A stretch of 62,792 nt of DNA from an uncultured Clostridium sp. (GTDB lineage: Bacteria > Bacillota > Clostridia > TANB77 > CAG-508). Below, piece after piece: positions 17,891-26,213 of the stretch. Both the position numbers and the translations under genes were made by a program. The stretch lies in contig CAMXJY010000013.1 of the NCBI GenBank assembly GCA_947244325.1, positions 1 to 62,792 of the forward strand. Reading direction: 5' to 3'. A model generated the notes under the pieces. That model was not told where the DNA came from, searched no databases, and worked only from the letters and a program-made list of their open reading frames with translations. Position 1 is the first letter of the stretch; each line of letters opens with the position of its first letter.

Positions 17891-17919
17891 TTGCGATATT
17901 ATGTAAATTGTGATATAAT
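17891..17919 (+). promoter_or_regulatory. Sigma-A promoter for the orphan gene at 18021
   Basis: TTGCGA (17891-17896), 17-bp spacer, TATAAT (17914-17919). The spacer contains TATGTAAA at almost the same place as the promoters at 27690 and 30120. The DNA from 17622 to 17890 is AT-rich and shows nothing else. Confidence 0.65.
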
Positions 17920-17961
17920 TAATTTGATAGTCTTTTTTATGGGACTGCCATTCGGAACTTT

Positions 17962-18013
17962 TCGGAGGGCACTTGTCCCTCCGATAATCAGATAACTATT
18001 ATTACTTGGAGGG
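17962..18013 (+). promoter_or_regulatory. Leader with a hairpin that can compete with the ribosome binding site
   Basis: TCGGAGGG (17962-17969) pairs perfectly with CCCTCCGA (17977-17984). The ribosome binding site GGAGGG (18008-18013) repeats the first arm, so the CCCTCC strand could pair with either. This makes a possible translational switch for the gene at 18021. No known riboswitch aptamer is recognised. Confidence 0.5.
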
Positions 18014-18020
18014 ATTTTTT

Positions 18021-18392
18021 ATGAAGAAGGAAAGAACAAACCATCAAATCAAAACATCAGTCATTGTAACAAATCTTAACATATCAGTGGCTGTTCCTGT
18101 TCCCAAAAAGGTTTCATTACCTAAAAACAAGCGCATCTTTGAAATGCTTGAGTTTTTTATTATGCAACGGGACAAACCACATCGAAGAAACTGCGACTAT
18201 CCATATTATGATAACTGTCAACGTTTGCTGAGCTGGGCAATAGCATGCAATGCAAGGCTCACATCCTATCAGATGGCAACAGGCAGTGGGAGAAAACATG
18301 TTGAATTCAACTTTGAGTTTGCGGACGTTATCAATTGTTGCAATTTCATCATGGAACTTGGATATTATGAGGCAGTTGCAGAATTGTTCTGA
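18021..18392 (+). CDS. Orphan protein, unknown function
   Basis: A 123-residue protein that I do not recognise. It is basic at the N-terminus, with a cysteine-rich middle (NCDYPYYDNCQ, AIACNA) and an aromatic, acidic C-terminus. There is no signal peptide or membrane segment. The ATG at 18021 is chosen because GGAGGGA sits 7 nt upstream, whereas an in-frame TTG at 18006 overlaps that site. Its GC is visibly higher than the surrounding DNA and it has its own consensus promoter, structured leader and strong terminator, suggesting a self-contained acquired gene. Confidence 0.7.
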   Translation: MKKERTNHQIKTSVIVTNLNISVAVPVPKKVSLPKNKRIFEMLEFFIMQRDKPHRRNCDYPYYDNCQRLLSWAIACNARLTSYQMATGSGRKHVEFNFEFADVINCCNFIMELGYYEAVAELF

Positions 18393-18430
18393 ACGAGGTT
18401 TGATTTGATATGTGCAAAATTTTTTCCAAA

Positions 18431-18474
18431 AAAAGAACACCAAATAACTTTCGTTATGAGGTGTTCTTTTTTAC
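18431..18474 (+). terminator. Strong rho-independent terminator
   Basis: AAAAGAACACC pairs with GGTGTTCTTTT and an inner ATAAC/GTTAT stem extends it, followed by a T run. It ends the orphan-gene transcript 38 bp after the stop. Confidence 0.88.
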
Positions 18475-18484
18475 ATTAAATTAA

Positions 18485-18523
18485 TAGAAAAAGAGAATAT
18501 TGATATAAAAATCAGTATTCTCT
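18485..18523 (-). terminator. Terminator after the DUF2000 gene
   Basis: AGAGAATA / TATTCTCT arms with an inner TGAT/ATCA pairing, followed on the minus strand by TTTTTCT. It lies 17 bp past the DUF2000 stop. Confidence 0.75.
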
Positions 18524-18539
18524 ATTACTTTACATTAAA

Positions 18540-18968
18540 TTAATCAATTCTCCATAATTGAAACTTTCCTGTGATTTCATCTACATCTTTAGTATTACCA
18601 TATATAACTGCACCTAGATATTCTAACGTTTCATTTTCTTTTTTACTAACTGCTGATACAAGTTCTTCATCAGTTCTTGTTTCTAGCATTTCTCTAGGAT
18701 AATCTGCAACTAATAAATTAGGATTACTTTTAGCTAAACTTATTGCTGTTTTTAATTTTCCTGCCTTTACCTTAGTTATTATAAAAGGAAATTTACTAAT
18801 TCCTAAATGCTCTATTTCTGATTTATCTGTAATAACCTTTTTTCCCATTATTTCTTCATCTGAATACTTTCCTATTGAAATTGCTAAATGTCCAATAACA
18901 TTAAGTGCAACTGATGCTTCAACATTACTTGCTATAATTCCTACTATTTTTTTATCTTCATAATTCAT
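18540..18968 (-). CDS. DUF2000 family protein
   Basis: A 142-residue protein matching the DUF2000 pattern: an N-terminal KKIVGIIASNVEASVALNV segment and a central YPREMLETRTDEEL. The family has a peptidyl-tRNA-hydrolase-like fold in known members, but no function is established. AGGAGAG ribosome binding site. A 30-residue open frame with its own GGAGG lies 33 bp upstream and is probably on the same transcript. Confidence 0.75.
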   Translation of the reverse strand: MNYEDKKIVGIIASNVEASVALNVIGHLAISIGKYSDEEIMGKKVITDKSEIEHLGISKFPFIITKVKAGKLKTAISLAKSNPNLLVADYPREMLETRTDEELVSAVSKKENETLEYLGAVIYGNTKDVDEITGKFQLWRID

Positions 18969-19001
18969 ATATTTTCTCTCCTCTATTTAATTTAATTTAT
19001 T

Positions 19002-19094
19002 TTATTTTTTAAATAAAGGAGCAAAAACATTTTCAAGTACTTCTATTTTTGCCCAAAGTTCTCCGCCATGCATTTTTCTTGAATATTTAAGCAT
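19002..19094 (-). CDS. Possible small protein (30 residues)
   Basis: A short open frame, MLKYSRKMHGGELW... ending FAPLFKK, with an excellent ATAGGAGGAAACT ribosome binding site right before the ATG. It is not similar to anything I know. The strong ribosome binding site and position ahead of the DUF2000 gene argue for translation, either as a small protein or a leader peptide. No frameshift link to the next gene is evident. Confidence 0.45.
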   Translation of the reverse strand: MLKYSRKMHGGELWAKIEVLENVFAPLFKK

Positions 19095-19218
19095 AGTTTC
19101 CTCCTATAAATTTTATCTCTGTTATTTATTATAGCATATAATTTATAATTTTTCATTCATTTTATGTAAATTTATTTTATAATAAATCAATTGTAATATC
19201 ATATCTATGATATTTTTG

Positions 19219-19248
19219 TTGCTTACATTCAAATATCTATGTTATAAT
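19219..19248 (+). promoter_or_regulatory. Promoter for the aldo/keto reductase-MurB-like pair
   Basis: TTGCTT (19219-19224) and TATAAT (19243-19248) with an 18-bp spacer, 37 bp before the start codon. Confidence 0.6.
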
Positions 19249-19284
19249 AGCCTTAATTATTTAATTATAAAGGAGATTAAAATT

Positions 19285-20157
19285 ATGCAACCAAATAAAA
19301 TTAATCCTATTGGAATTGGAACTTATAAACTTGATTTAGAAAATAAAGATAAAACTTTAGATGCTCTTTTATACTCTTTTAATAAAGGTCAAAACTTTAT
19401 GAGTACAAGTTTAGTATATGATAATTATAATGTCGTAAATTTTTTAAAAGATTTCTTTAAAGTTGTAAATAAAGATGATATCTTTCTTACATGCCACCTA
19501 GAAGCTTATATTGAAAAAAAAGAAGATGTTGAAAAACAACTAGATGAATATCTAACAAGAATGAATATTGATTATATAGATGCACTTCAAGTTCATACAT
19601 CATATATTTCTAAAATTCCATTATTAGAAACATATGAAGAAATTGATAAATTAGTAAAAAAAGGTAAAGTTAGATATATCTCTGCAAGTAACACTAACTT
19701 TGATGAATTAAAAGAAATTCAAAAACATTTTAACTTATTTAGTTTTGAAGGTGTTTATAACTTAGAGTGTAAATATTATGAAAATATTGGATTAATTGAT
19801 TTCTGCAGGCAAAATGATATTAAATTTGTTGTTTATCAAGCATTAAGAAGAAATAATATCGCTAAAATGAATTATCCTTTCTTAGTAGAAATGTCAAATA
19901 AATATAACAAAACTCAAAATCAAATATTGCTTAATTGGTTGATGAAAGAAAAAGGTTTAAATACTATAATAAAAACTAACACTATAAAAAATATAGACAG
20001 TAACTTAGAAGCATTAAACTTTACTCTTCAACCTGAAGATACTAAAATACTTAATGATTTTCAAGATAAACGTTTTAATGATATTGAAATTGATTGGAAA
20101 AATCAAGGTGGAATTACTATCGATAAATTAGCAAGCCAATTTAAAATAGACGATTAA
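19285..20157 (+). CDS. Aldo/keto reductase-like protein with altered catalytic residues
   Basis: A 290-residue (alpha/beta)8-barrel protein of the aldo/keto reductase superfamily (NIDYIDALQVHTSY, GKVRYISASN, EGVYNLECKYYE). The usual Asp-Tyr-Lys-His tetrad reads S40, Y45, C70, H104, so two of four residues are changed and normal NADPH-dependent reduction is doubtful. The start at 19285 has an AAGGAG ribosome binding site, and the longer frame from 19207 runs through the promoter. It is 42 nt upstream of the MurB-like gene, which suggests a joint role that I cannot name. Confidence 0.8.
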   Translation: MQPNKINPIGIGTYKLDLENKDKTLDALLYSFNKGQNFMSTSLVYDNYNVVNFLKDFFKVVNKDDIFLTCHLEAYIEKKEDVEKQLDEYLTRMNIDYIDALQVHTSYISKIPLLETYEEIDKLVKKGKVRYISASNTNFDELKEIQKHFNLFSFEGVYNLECKYYENIGLIDFCRQNDIKFVVYQALRRNNIAKMNYPFLVEMSNKYNKTQNQILLNWLMKEKGLNTIIKTNTIKNIDSNLEALNFTLQPEDTKILNDFQDKRFNDIEIDWKNQGGITIDKLASQFKIDD

Positions 20158-20199
20158 AATATACTTATTCTCTAACATTATTATAAAGGAGATTTTATA

Positions 20200-21198
20200 A
20201 TGAATACTAATTTTAATAATTATGGATTTACAAGAGAAGTTATAACTAATTATGATTTATCTAATAAACATCCTTTCAAAAAGAAAGCTGGTAAAGCAAG
20301 TGGATATTATCAATTAATTTTTGATAATAGTTTAGAAAATGACTTACGAGCTCTTCATGAACTTTATAAAGACAATGTTCCATTTAAAATATTTGGTTCA
20401 AAAACAAATTTATACATAACTGATAACGGATATGATGGTCTTTTTATCGATATGAGACCTTATAATGGCAAAATAGTTTTTAATAAAAATACAAAATCTT
20501 TTACTGTTACTGGTAATGTATCTGTATATGAATTTGTTAACTTTACAATGAAACGTGGATATGATTTTGGCGAACTTACAGGAATACCTGGATTAATTGG
20601 TGCTGGAGTTACTGGTAATGCCGGTTATACTCCTAGTGGAAAAGCTTTTAGCGATTTTGTTACAGAATTAACTGTGTTTGATTTTGAAAAATGTGAAACT
20701 CTTAAACTTATTCCTGATGAAAAATTCTTCTCTCTTCGTGAAAGTTTTATAAGAGAAAACAATAGAAACAAAACAAGATATTTTGTTAAAGAAGTAGTTT
20801 TAAAATCAGATTTTGTTGGTGAAGAATTAGTAAGACAAAAATTTGATGCTCAAATGACTAGAAGAAAACCTGGATTATATTATGGATTTAAAGAAGGAAG
20901 TGCTGGTTCTTTATGGATTTATGCTCATTTTAAAAAATTAACTGGAAAATCTTTTAGACACCTTCTTGCTGAAAATCCTTCAATCAATGCTAATTTCAAT
21001 GGAGCAACTTTTAGTCCTAATGGTAATAATCATTTTATAACTGGTCCAAACACTACTGATAAAGACGTTGCTAAACTATTTGTTCATACTATAAGCAAAG
21101 TTAAAGAAATTTATGGATTTGAATTAAAAAAAGAAATTTTCATTCTTGATGCTGATGGTGAAATTAGTCTTGAAACTTTTATAAAAAGAAATTCTTAG
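20200..21198 (+). CDS. FAD-binding MurB-like protein
   Basis: A 332-residue protein with the MurB-type FAD domain (VPFKIFGSKTNLYIT, GIPGLIGAGVTGNAG) and a MurB-like C-terminal domain (EGSAGSLW, FNGATFSPNGNNHFI). MurB reduces UDP-GlcNAc-enolpyruvate to UDP-MurNAc. The usual FAD-site and catalytic motifs are loosely kept (GSAGSLW where MurB has GS.FKNP), so it may be a divergent paralogue rather than the housekeeping enzyme. AAGGAG ribosome binding site. Second gene of a plus-strand pair, ended by a strong terminator. Confidence 0.75.
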   Translation: MNTNFNNYGFTREVITNYDLSNKHPFKKKAGKASGYYQLIFDNSLENDLRALHELYKDNVPFKIFGSKTNLYITDNGYDGLFIDMRPYNGKIVFNKNTKSFTVTGNVSVYEFVNFTMKRGYDFGELTGIPGLIGAGVTGNAGYTPSGKAFSDFVTELTVFDFEKCETLKLIPDEKFFSLRESFIRENNRNKTRYFVKEVVLKSDFVGEELVRQKFDAQMTRRKPGLYYGFKEGSAGSLWIYAHFKKLTGKSFRHLLAENPSINANFNGATFSPNGNNHFITGPNTTDKDVAKLFVHTISKVKEIYGFELKKEIFILDADGEISLETFIKRNS

Positions 21199-21246
21199 AA
21201 CTCTAAGCAAATTTACTATAAAAGTTCTATTATTATAAATCATAGC

Positions 21247-21280
21247 AAAAAATCATTGAAAATATATTCAATGATTTTTT
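21247..21280. terminator. Bidirectional terminator
   Basis: A perfect 14-bp stem (AAAAAATCATTGAA) with A and T runs on both sides sits between the convergent MurB-like and MATE genes. Confidence 0.88.
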
Positions 21281-21286
21281 TACTTT

Positions 21287-22615
21287 TTATATTATACATT
21301 TTTTCTTTTTATCTATAAAATAATATCCACTGCAACATACTATATCAACTATATACCAAGCTAAAATGCTTAGTCCTAAAGCAAGTAGAGGCTGATTATA
21401 GTAATTCTCAATTCCAAGTAATATTATAATTTCTGCAATACTTGCAAGAGCAAGTGTTACAAACGCAAATCTAGTATTTCCTACTCCAAGCACATATCCC
21501 ATCATTAATTGAGATAATGGAATTAATACAAACGCAATTCCAACTATACTTAAATAATCAATTGCCATTTTAATAACCTCTTCACTATTGGTAAATATTG
21601 AGCAAAACCATCTTGAACATAAGATTAAAAATAGTGCAATTACTATTGTAGGCACTAAAGATATTTTTAGCCCATTTTTCATTACTTTTCTTAAACTTTC
21701 TAAAGCTTTTTTACCTATAAACTGTGCAACTACTATTGTAATCATACTTTTTATACTTGTTCCTATTACATAGAAAAATGATTGTAGTTTACTTACAATT
21801 CCATAACTACTACTTCCCACTACTCCCAGTGCATTTGATATGTATACCTCAAGCATAATTGTAAAAATTGTTGAAAGTTCAGCAAATACCATTGGAAATC
21901 CCAATTTGACAAATTCTTTTAAAAATTCTTTCTTTAGTTTTACAAATTTTATATTAAATTTAAGTAATTTGCTCTTTCTAGTAATATAAATCAAACTTAT
22001 AATCAATCCAATAATCATTGCAGTCATACTTGCAACTGCTGCACCAGATACACCTAATCCTATCCAAATAAATATTGGATCTAATACAATATTTATAACA
22101 TTAATTGTAGTAAGTAAAATCATTGGGGTTTTACTGTCTCCAGTTGCTCTAATTCCTTCTACTATCGTATTAGCTAAGAAATAGAACACATATCCTATCA
22201 TATAAATAATTAAATATTGTTTTGAAATAAGTAAAATTTCTTCTGGTGTATTTAAAATTTTAAGCCACATATCAGATGTTATTATCAAAATTAAACTTGT
22301 AATAATTCCAAGTAATGTAGACACTATGTAAATTGGAGTAATTATTTCTTTTATTTTTTCCTTATTGCTTGAAAATCTCTGTGCAACCATAACAGACGTT
22401 GTTACAGTAACTGCTGCTAATACTGATGAAGGAATTAAAGTAATTGGCCAACAATTTGTAATTGCTGCCATTCCTTCATCTCCTACTAGCCTTCCAACCC
22501 ATATTCCGTCAACTATATTATACATTGAATTTAGTAAATTTGTTATTAATAGTGGAATACAGAACTTTATCATATTTTTTAATAAATTTCCTTGTGTTAA
22601 ATCTTTACCTTCCAT
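21287..22615 (-). CDS. MATE-family efflux transporter
   Basis: A 442-residue membrane protein with about twelve transmembrane segments in two homologous halves, typical of the MATE/MOP multidrug and cation antiporters (LLNSMYNIVDGIWVGRL, GDSKTPMILLTTINVINI, VLDPIFIWIGLGVSGAA). It is the last gene of the LysR-led run, 10 nt after the HAD hydrolase gene, so export of a metabolite made or modified by that set is possible. The substrate is unknown. Confidence 0.93.
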   Translation of the reverse strand: MEGKDLTQGNLLKNMIKFCIPLLITNLLNSMYNIVDGIWVGRLVGDEGMAAITNCWPITLIPSSVLAAVTVTTSVMVAQRFSSNKEKIKEIITPIYIVSTLLGIITSLILIITSDMWLKILNTPEEILLISKQYLIIYMIGYVFYFLANTIVEGIRATGDSKTPMILLTTINVINIVLDPIFIWIGLGVSGAAVASMTAMIIGLIISLIYITRKSKLLKFNIKFVKLKKEFLKEFVKLGFPMVFAELSTIFTIMLEVYISNALGVVGSSSYGIVSKLQSFFYVIGTSIKSMITIVVAQFIGKKALESLRKVMKNGLKISLVPTIVIALFLILCSRWFCSIFTNSEEVIKMAIDYLSIVGIAFVLIPLSQLMMGYVLGVGNTRFAFVTLALASIAEIIILLGIENYYNQPLLALGLSILAWYIVDIVCCSGYYFIDKKKKCII

Positions 22616-22625
22616 AATTTTTCCT

Positions 22626-23252
22626 CTAAAATATTTTTATTATATCTTCTATATTTTCTAATTTATAATCATATTCCTTAACCTCTCCAAAGCCATATGA
22701 TGCATATATAAATGGAGTTTTTGCATAATCTGCTGCTAATTTGTCACTTATTGTATCTCCCACATAAACTGCATTTTTTAGATTATTTCTTTCTATAACT
22801 AATTTTATATTCTCACCTTTACTTAATTTTGTTCTACCATTACTTTCATAATCCGTAAAATAATTTTCTAACTTGCTTGTTTTCAAAAAAGATTCAATAT
22901 ATCCTTCTATACAATTACTTACTATGAACAATTTATATTTTTTTGATAATGATTTTATTGTATCCTGCATTTTAAAATATAATGTTCCACCATTTTTTAA
23001 TAAATTTCTTATATTGATTTCAAAAGCCTCTTTAGCATATATTATAGCTTTTTCTTTTTCAAGATATCCATAATATTTTTTTACGATTTCATCAAAAGGT
23101 AATCCCATAGAACTTTTTACTTCTTCTGCAGATATATCAAATATTATTTCATTATATTTATCTTTTACTTCTTTTAATGTTTTAACAGAACAATCAATAG
23201 TACTCCAAAGCGTTCCGTCTAAATCAAAAATGATACTATCTATTTTTTCCAT
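22626..23252 (-). CDS. HAD-superfamily hydrolase
   Basis: A 208-residue HAD phosphatase with motif I D10-L-D12-G-T-L, motif II FIVSN, motif III Lys (TKLSKGE) and motif IV GDTISDKLAA. The helical cap lies at about 18-85. The beta-phosphoglucomutase/phosphoglycolate phosphatase type is likely but the substrate is unknown. AGGAG ribosome binding site. It lies 12 nt after the P-loop gene and 10 nt before the MATE gene. Confidence 0.88.
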   Translation of the reverse strand: MEKIDSIIFDLDGTLWSTIDCSVKTLKEVKDKYNEIIFDISAEEVKSSMGLPFDEIVKKYYGYLEKEKAIIYAKEAFEINIRNLLKNGGTLYFKMQDTIKSLSKKYKLFIVSNCIEGYIESFLKTSKLENYFTDYESNGRTKLSKGENIKLVIERNNLKNAVYVGDTISDKLAADYAKTPFIYASYGFGEVKEYDYKLENIEDIIKIF

Positions 23253-23264
23253 AATATCTCCTAA

Positions 23265-23801
23265 TTAACTTTTTGGTTGTAAAATAATTCCATTTTCTAT
23301 AAGTGCTTCTGATAAAAATTGTCCTGGTTTTATTATAATTTTTTCATATTCTTGTTCTCTTTCAAATAAATCAATTAAAGAAGGAAATTCTACTCTACGT
23401 CTTTCTATAAATTCCTCACTATTTCCTCTATTTTTAAATCTTTCTATATATTCTTCAAAATTATTTCTCATTGGGCAAACTAATATAACTCTAGTATCTT
23501 TTGCTTTTAATTTGAATTCATTACTATTATATGCATCAAAAACATGTTCAATAAACGGCGATATTACAATCTTTCCTAAATTAAGTTCATCTAATGCTAC
23601 TTTAATAAAATTATTTGGATAATTTGGATTTTCTTTACGTAAATTTACTGAACCTTTTCTTTGTTCAAGTGGTAAATCTCTTATTGATTCATCATAAATA
23701 TATTTATAATCTTGAAAATCTAAATCAATTACATTTTTATAATTCTTTTCAGTTTCTGTTTTTCCAGTTCCCATATATGCCATTATCAAAATTCTTTGCA
23801 T
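23265..23801 (-). CDS. Small P-loop protein, kinase-like
   Basis: A 178-residue protein beginning with a Walker A motif (MAYMGTGKTE) followed by LDFQDYKY. The fold resembles small nucleoside or shikimate-type kinases, but I cannot place it. Conserved-looking acidic and arginine residues (RNNFEEYIERFKNRGN) may form a lid. AAGGAG ribosome binding site. It belongs to the LysR-led gene run. Confidence 0.65.
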   Translation of the reverse strand: MQRILIMAYMGTGKTETEKNYKNVIDLDFQDYKYIYDESIRDLPLEQRKGSVNLRKENPNYPNNFIKVALDELNLGKIVISPFIEHVFDAYNSNEFKLKAKDTRVILVCPMRNNFEEYIERFKNRGNSEEFIERRRVEFPSLIDLFEREQEYEKIIIKPGQFLSEALIENGIILQPKS

Positions 23802-23830
23802 TTTTACTTCTCCTTGCTAATACTTTACTT

Positions 23831-24364
23831 TTATAACTTATATTTTCTTACTTCACAATTTTTTAAACTTAAAACTTCTAAATTGCCATCTTCTGGAATT
23901 CCATTAAAATAACACTCAACTACTTTGCTTATTCCACTATGAGTAACAACTAATATAGTTTTATCTTTATATTTTTCTTTTATGTCATCAATAAATTCAT
24001 ATACTCTTTTAAACAACTGTTGCATAGTTTCAGCTCTTTCATAAATTGTTGTATCATTATAATTCCAGTATAAATCTCTATCTAAACTATCAAAACTCTT
24101 TCCTGTAAATTCGCCACAATCTCTTTCTACAATTCTTTTATCATAAATTACTGGATATTTATTTACATTGATAATTTCCATTGTATGTTTAGTTCTTATT
24201 AATGGTGAACAAATTACTAAATCAAATCTTGTATCTTTTAACATTTCTTTAGTTCTATTTGCTTGTTTTATTCCCTCTTCATTTAGGTCTATTTCTCTAA
24301 TACCATCCATAATTCTGTATAAATTTCCATCTGTTTGTCCATGTCTAGTTATATACATTTCCAT
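23831..24364 (-). CDS. Histidine-phosphatase-family protein
   Basis: A 177-residue member of the phosphoglycerate-mutase-like superfamily. The phosphohistidine motif is TRHGQTDGN with H8, and the second catalytic histidine is in VVTHSGISK. The short length suggests a small-molecule phosphatase (cobalamin/PhoE type) rather than a mutase. AAGGAG ribosome binding site. It is 3 nt after the RidA gene, so they are translationally close. Confidence 0.88.
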   Translation of the reverse strand: MEMYITRHGQTDGNLYRIMDGIREIDLNEEGIKQANRTKEMLKDTRFDLVICSPLIRTKHTMEIINVNKYPVIYDKRIVERDCGEFTGKSFDSLDRDLYWNYNDTTIYERAETMQQLFKRVYEFIDDIKEKYKDKTILVVTHSGISKVVECYFNGIPEDGNLEVLSLKNCEVRKYKL

Positions 24365-24367
24365 AAT

Positions 24368-24769
24368 TTATTTCTCCTTTATAGCAATTACTTCTATTTC
24401 AATCTTACACCCTTTTTTTACTAGACTGCTAACTTCTACTAATGTACTAACAGGTTTACTATTTGCAAAATATTTGTTTCTAATTGGAGACACTTTTGAA
24501 AAATCATTTATGTCAGTTAAAAATATTTGTGTTTTAACAACATCAACTAAACTTGAATCAGCTTCTTTTAATATATTTTGAATGCAATTAAACACATATT
24601 CTGTTTGACCTTCTATATCGTCGCAAACAACATTGCCATTTGAATCTTGTGCTATTTGACCTGTAACAAAAATCATTTCTTTATTGTTTCCTAATTCTAC
24701 TTTTAATCCATGAGAATATGCTCCCATAATTTCTGCTCCGCCTTCTGGAATTAAACTTTCTTTAAACAT
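24368..24769 (-). CDS. RidA/YjgF-family enamine/imine deaminase
   Basis: A 133-residue Rid protein. RidA proteins hydrolyse reactive enamines such as 2-aminoacrylate from PLP enzymes. Family features seen are AYSHGLKV near the N-terminus, VTGQIAQD, TQIFLTDINDF and R in PIRNKYF. The usual arginine near position 105 is not plain by eye (KPVSTLVEV), so the subfamily is unclear. It is in the LysR-led run. Confidence 0.85.
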   Translation of the reverse strand: MFKESLIPEGGAEIMGAYSHGLKVELGNNKEMIFVTGQIAQDSNGNVVCDDIEGQTEYVFNCIQNILKEADSSLVDVVKTQIFLTDINDFSKVSPIRNKYFANSKPVSTLVEVSSLVKKGCKIEIEVIAIKEK

Positions 24770-24800
24770 AACTTTTCTCCTATCTATTAATATAATATTA

Positions 24801-25211
24801 TTAATTATTATCTATTTTTTCTTTTAGTTTAGATAAATTTTTTGATAAACTTATTACTTCTAAAGGTATTAGAACTAATTTATCATTAGTAGCAACATAG
24901 TTTACTATATTTATATTACTTATATCAATTGCATTTTCTAATTCTTTTATAACATAATGAAGTTGAACACAATGAGGAGATTTGTCTACTGTAGCAAATA
25001 TTAAATTTTTGATTTTTCCTCTTGCAATCATTCCAATAATTTTTGTTACTACCATATTCAAATGCTCTTTTTCTAAGCAAACATCATAAATATTTGAAGA
25101 AATCTTTTCTAATTCTTTATAACTTTCTGGTTGCATACTTTTTAAACAACTTCCTACTATTATCATTGTTTCTTGAACATCAAAACAATTAGTCTTTAAT
25201 AAATCTTTCAT
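24801..25211 (-). CDS. Conserved-looking cysteine-containing protein, unknown function
   Basis: A 136-residue soluble protein that I do not recognise. Four cysteines occur, two in the N-terminal third (TNCFDV, VGSCLKS), one in YDVCLEK and one in DKSPHCVQLHYVIKELE. The last region looks like a conserved metal or cluster site, but that is only an impression. The ATG at 25211 follows GGAGGAAAAT and is preferred to the ATG at 25223, which overlaps that site. It overlaps the end of the lysR gene by 23 bp, a sign of co-translation. Confidence 0.65.
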   Translation of the reverse strand: MKDLLKTNCFDVQETMIIVGSCLKSMQPESYKELEKISSNIYDVCLEKEHLNMVVTKIIGMIARGKIKNLIFATVDKSPHCVQLHYVIKELENAIDISNINIVNYVATNDKLVLIPLEVISLSKNLSKLKEKIDNN

Positions 25212-26082
25212 ATTTTCCTCCATTAAAATATACCTTTATTAGTTTTATTAAATCATTTAATTCTTTAAAACTATTAGAATTTGTATAAATTCCAAATTGG
25301 GTTTCACCTAAGTCTATTTTGGTTTTTACTTCTACTAAATTAAATTTTTTATAGTCACTTTCATTTATATATTCTCGTGTTATTAATCCTAAAACATTTG
25401 ATGAACTTGTAAGCTCTAGAATTGTTTTGTAACTACTATTTTTCAATTTTAGATTTTTTCCAATAGTTAACTCTTTTAATCTTGCTACAATTTGTGCATA
25501 TATTCTTGGTACATATATAATTTGATTTTCTAAATCTTCAAGTGTTATTTCTTTATTTGCAAATATTGAATCTTTATTTGCTATAAATACCTCATGCAAA
25601 TATCCTAATTTAACATATTTTATTTCACAATCTAATATATCTTCACTATATTTTTTAGAAAATACTATATCTAATTCTTTACTTTTTAATTTTCTAATCA
25701 TTTCGGAATTTTCTTCACATATTAAATTCAAATTAACATTTGGATACTTTAAACAATACTCATTTATAACATCTCCAAAAATACAACTTCCCATATGATT
25801 ATGAGTTCCAATATTAATATTCTTTTCTTTACTAGTTTGTTCATCTATTTTATTAAGTTCTTCAATTGGATTTTTAAGACTTTCAAATAGTTTTTTTCCT
25901 TCTACTGTTAAAGAAAGTCCTTTACTTTTTCTCTCAAACAATTTTATAGATAATTGATTTTCTAAATTTTTAATTTGTTTAGTAATAGCTGGTTGAGAAA
26001 TATTTAATTTTGCACTTGCTTTAGTTATATTTTCTTCTTTAGCAACTTCAACAAAAATTCTATATAATTCAAAATCTATCAT
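25189..26082 (-). CDS. LysR-family transcriptional regulator
   Basis: A 297-residue LysR-type regulator with an N-terminal winged helix (residues about 1-60, ITKASAKLNISQPAITKQI) and a periplasmic-binding-like effector domain (about 90-290). It heads a packed minus-strand run of seven genes ending with the MATE transporter (24801, RidA, histidine phosphatase, P-loop, HAD, MATE). The usual LysR logic is self-regulation and control of neighbours. Here it is first in the run rather than divergent, so the operon may control itself. Confidence 0.9.
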   Translation of the reverse strand: MIDFELYRIFVEVAKEENITKASAKLNISQPAITKQIKNLENQLSIKLFERKSKGLSLTVEGKKLFESLKNPIEELNKIDEQTSKEKNINIGTHNHMGSCIFGDVINEYCLKYPNVNLNLICEENSEMIRKLKSKELDIVFSKKYSEDILDCEIKYVKLGYLHEVFIANKDSIFANKEITLEDLENQIIYVPRIYAQIVARLKELTIGKNLKLKNSSYKTILELTSSSNVLGLITREYINESDYKKFNLVEVKTKIDLGETQFGIYTNSNSFKELNDLIKLIKVYFNGGKYERFIKD

Positions 26083-26125
26083 ACATCTTACCTTTTTAAC
26101 ATTTTCTTACATATTTTTATATCAT

Positions 26126-26161
26126 AAAAGCATGAAACATTCAACATATCCCATGCTTTTT
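26126..26161. terminator. Terminator after the radical SAM gene
   Basis: AAAAGCATG / CATGCTTTT stem with T runs on both sides, 53 bp past the stop of the minus-strand gene at 26214. Confidence 0.65.
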
Positions 26162-26213
26162 GTTTTAAAACTAAAATCTTATTAACTTAAAAAATTTCAT
26201 TTTAAAACTAAAA

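Noticed and set aside
18117..18443. Minus-strand open frame opposite the orphan gene
   Set aside because: The plus-strand gene has promoter, ribosome binding site and terminator, and the minus frame has none.
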